From Xanthomonas sacchari (lineage in GTDB: Bacteria; Pseudomonadota; Gammaproteobacteria; Xanthomonadales; Xanthomonadaceae), in contig NZ_CP132343.1 in the NCBI RefSeq assembly GCF_040529065.1, forward strand, positions 2,356,001 to 2,420,000: DNA of 64,000 nt, given 5' to 3'. This document shows, one piece after another, positions 63,378 through 64,000 of the stretch. The translations under genes were made by a program, and so were the position numbers. The stretch's first letter is position 1. Every line of letters begins with the position of its first letter. Under the pieces are notes generated by a model. It did no database searches, was not told the origin of the DNA, and saw only the letters and a program-made list of their open reading frames with translations.

Positions 63378-63463
63378 GTCGGGGCTGAAGCCCCTCCCAC
63401 AGTGGGATGCCCCATCGGCTGCGATTGCGTTCAGCCCGTCGTAGGAGCGGCTTCAGCCGCGAC
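63378..63463. repeat. Two opposed REP-like palindromes upstream of dapB
   Basis: GTCGGGGCTGAAGCCCCTCCCAC (63378-63400) and GTAGGAGCGGCTTCAGCCGCGAC (63441-63463), the same opposed variant/consensus pairing as at 54425-54500. They lie in the 246-nt gap before dapB. Confidence 0.75.
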
Positions 63464-63595
63464 GAGTGAAGCCGGCTCACCTCCGAAGCAGCGCACGCGC
63501 GACGTCGAACGTCGCTGGCATTTCGTCAGGCGCGCATGCGTCTCCGGCGCGCACACCCTCTGTCGCACCCGCGCGCAAACCGCTAGCCTTTGCCG

Positions 63596-64000
63596 ATGAC
63601 GACTTCTCCGCTGCGTGTGTTGATCCATGGTGCGTCGGGCCGGATGGGCCAGGCGTTGTTGCGGCTGGCCGCGCAGGACCCGGCACTGCAGGTGGTGGCC
63701 GCGGTGGTGCGGCGCGCGCCGGCGCAGCGGGTGATCGACGGCGTGCCGTACTTCGCCGCGGCCGAGCTGGGCGGCGTGCCGGCCTTCGACGTGGCGATCG
63801 ATTTCAGCCTGCCGCAGGGCTTCGATCCGGTGCTGGCCCTATGCACGGCGCGCGGCGCGGCGCTGGTGTCCGGCACCACCGGGCTGGAAGACGCGCAGCG
63901 GCAAGCGCTTGCCGCCGCCGCCGAGCGCATTCCCTTGATCTGGGCGTCGAACTTCAGCCTGGGCGTGGCGGTGCTGCACGACCTGGTCGAGCGCGCCGCC
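63596..64000 (+). CDS. dapB: 4-hydroxy-tetrahydrodipicolinate reductase, 3' end cut by window edge
   Basis: The first 135 codons of DapB, which makes tetrahydrodipicolinate for lysine and diaminopimelate. VLIHGASGRMGQALLRLA is the NAD(P) loop (GxxGRMG), VAIDFSLPQGFDPVLALC and LVSGTTGLEDAQRQAL follow the family, and IWASNFSLGVAVL starts the substrate domain. The gene runs past base 64000. Confidence 0.95.
   Translation, partial: MTTSPLRVLIHGASGRMGQALLRLAAQDPALQVVAAVVRRAPAQRVIDGVPYFAAAELGGVPAFDVAIDFSLPQGFDPVLALCTARGAALVSGTTGLEDAQRQALAAAAERIPLIWASNFSLGVAVLHDLVERAA

Overview
The window is high-GC proteobacterial chromosome with dense, short-overlap operons. I infer a member of the Xanthomonadaceae, most likely Xanthomonas. 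The basis is a TrpR-like YerC gene heading a complete his operon, the thrABC arrangement, an FNR-type regulator with the C-x2-C-x7-C motif, and many copies of the 23-bp palindromic element GTAGGAGCGGCTTCAGCCGCGAC. Genus is an inference; no database was searched.

Layout. 1-8.2 kb (minus strand): a TPM-domain protein, an Asp/Glu racemase, an EamA permease, murB, pyrD, a methyltransferase, a small DUF4190-like membrane protein, a phosphoesterase and an ALDH7-type aldehyde dehydrogenase. 8.46 kb: tRNA-Arg(CCU). 8.9-15.4 kb: a small lipoprotein, then a threonine-controlled thr operon (leader peptide rich in Thr/Ile codons, thrA, thrB, an 0.8-kb nest of inverted and simple repeats, thrC). 15.4-18.3 kb: a small unknown gene, two convergent DnaA boxes, fnr and hisS. 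19.8-27.3 kb: yerC-hisGDCBHAFI, apparently read from a leaderless promoter with an overlapping palindrome.

27.4-37.3 kb is an accessory island between the his operon and a metallophosphoesterase gene. It holds a GrpB-family protein, an ABC-2 permease without an ATPase, a short CCA-adding-like nucleotidyltransferase, and a 426-residue protein I do not recognise. After a good sigma-70 promoter comes a tightly overlapping seven-gene operon: chorismate-lyase-like protein, AMP-forming ligase, acyl carrier protein, HemN-like radical SAM enzyme, sulfotransferase, short-chain reductase and a second sulfotransferase. Read together these predict a small pathway: chorismate to a hydroxybenzoate, activation and loading on the carrier protein, radical and reductive tailoring, then O-sulfation. 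I know of no described pathway with this gene set.

37.5-64 kb returns mostly to core functions: methionine salvage (mtnB-mtnD-mtnC) with a C13 peptidase; a 140-bp tandem repeat; two APC amino-acid permeases; a Nudix hydrolase; divergent serA and D-2-hydroxyglutarate dehydrogenase; a DUF2388/DUF4105 (Lnb-like) pair; an IS110-family element; efpL; leucine/isovalerate breakdown genes; feoAB with a Cys-rich partner; an aminotransferase; a MOSC protein; and the start of dapB.

Two observations stand out. First, the sulfotransferase/radical-SAM/ACP operon. Second, the IS110 element at 53.19-54.34 kb: its insertion site (a split REP palindrome with CT at both junctions) and both element ends can be matched by eye to four short guide-like stretches in the non-coding left end, laid out in two stem-internal-loop-hairpin modules as expected of a bridge RNA.
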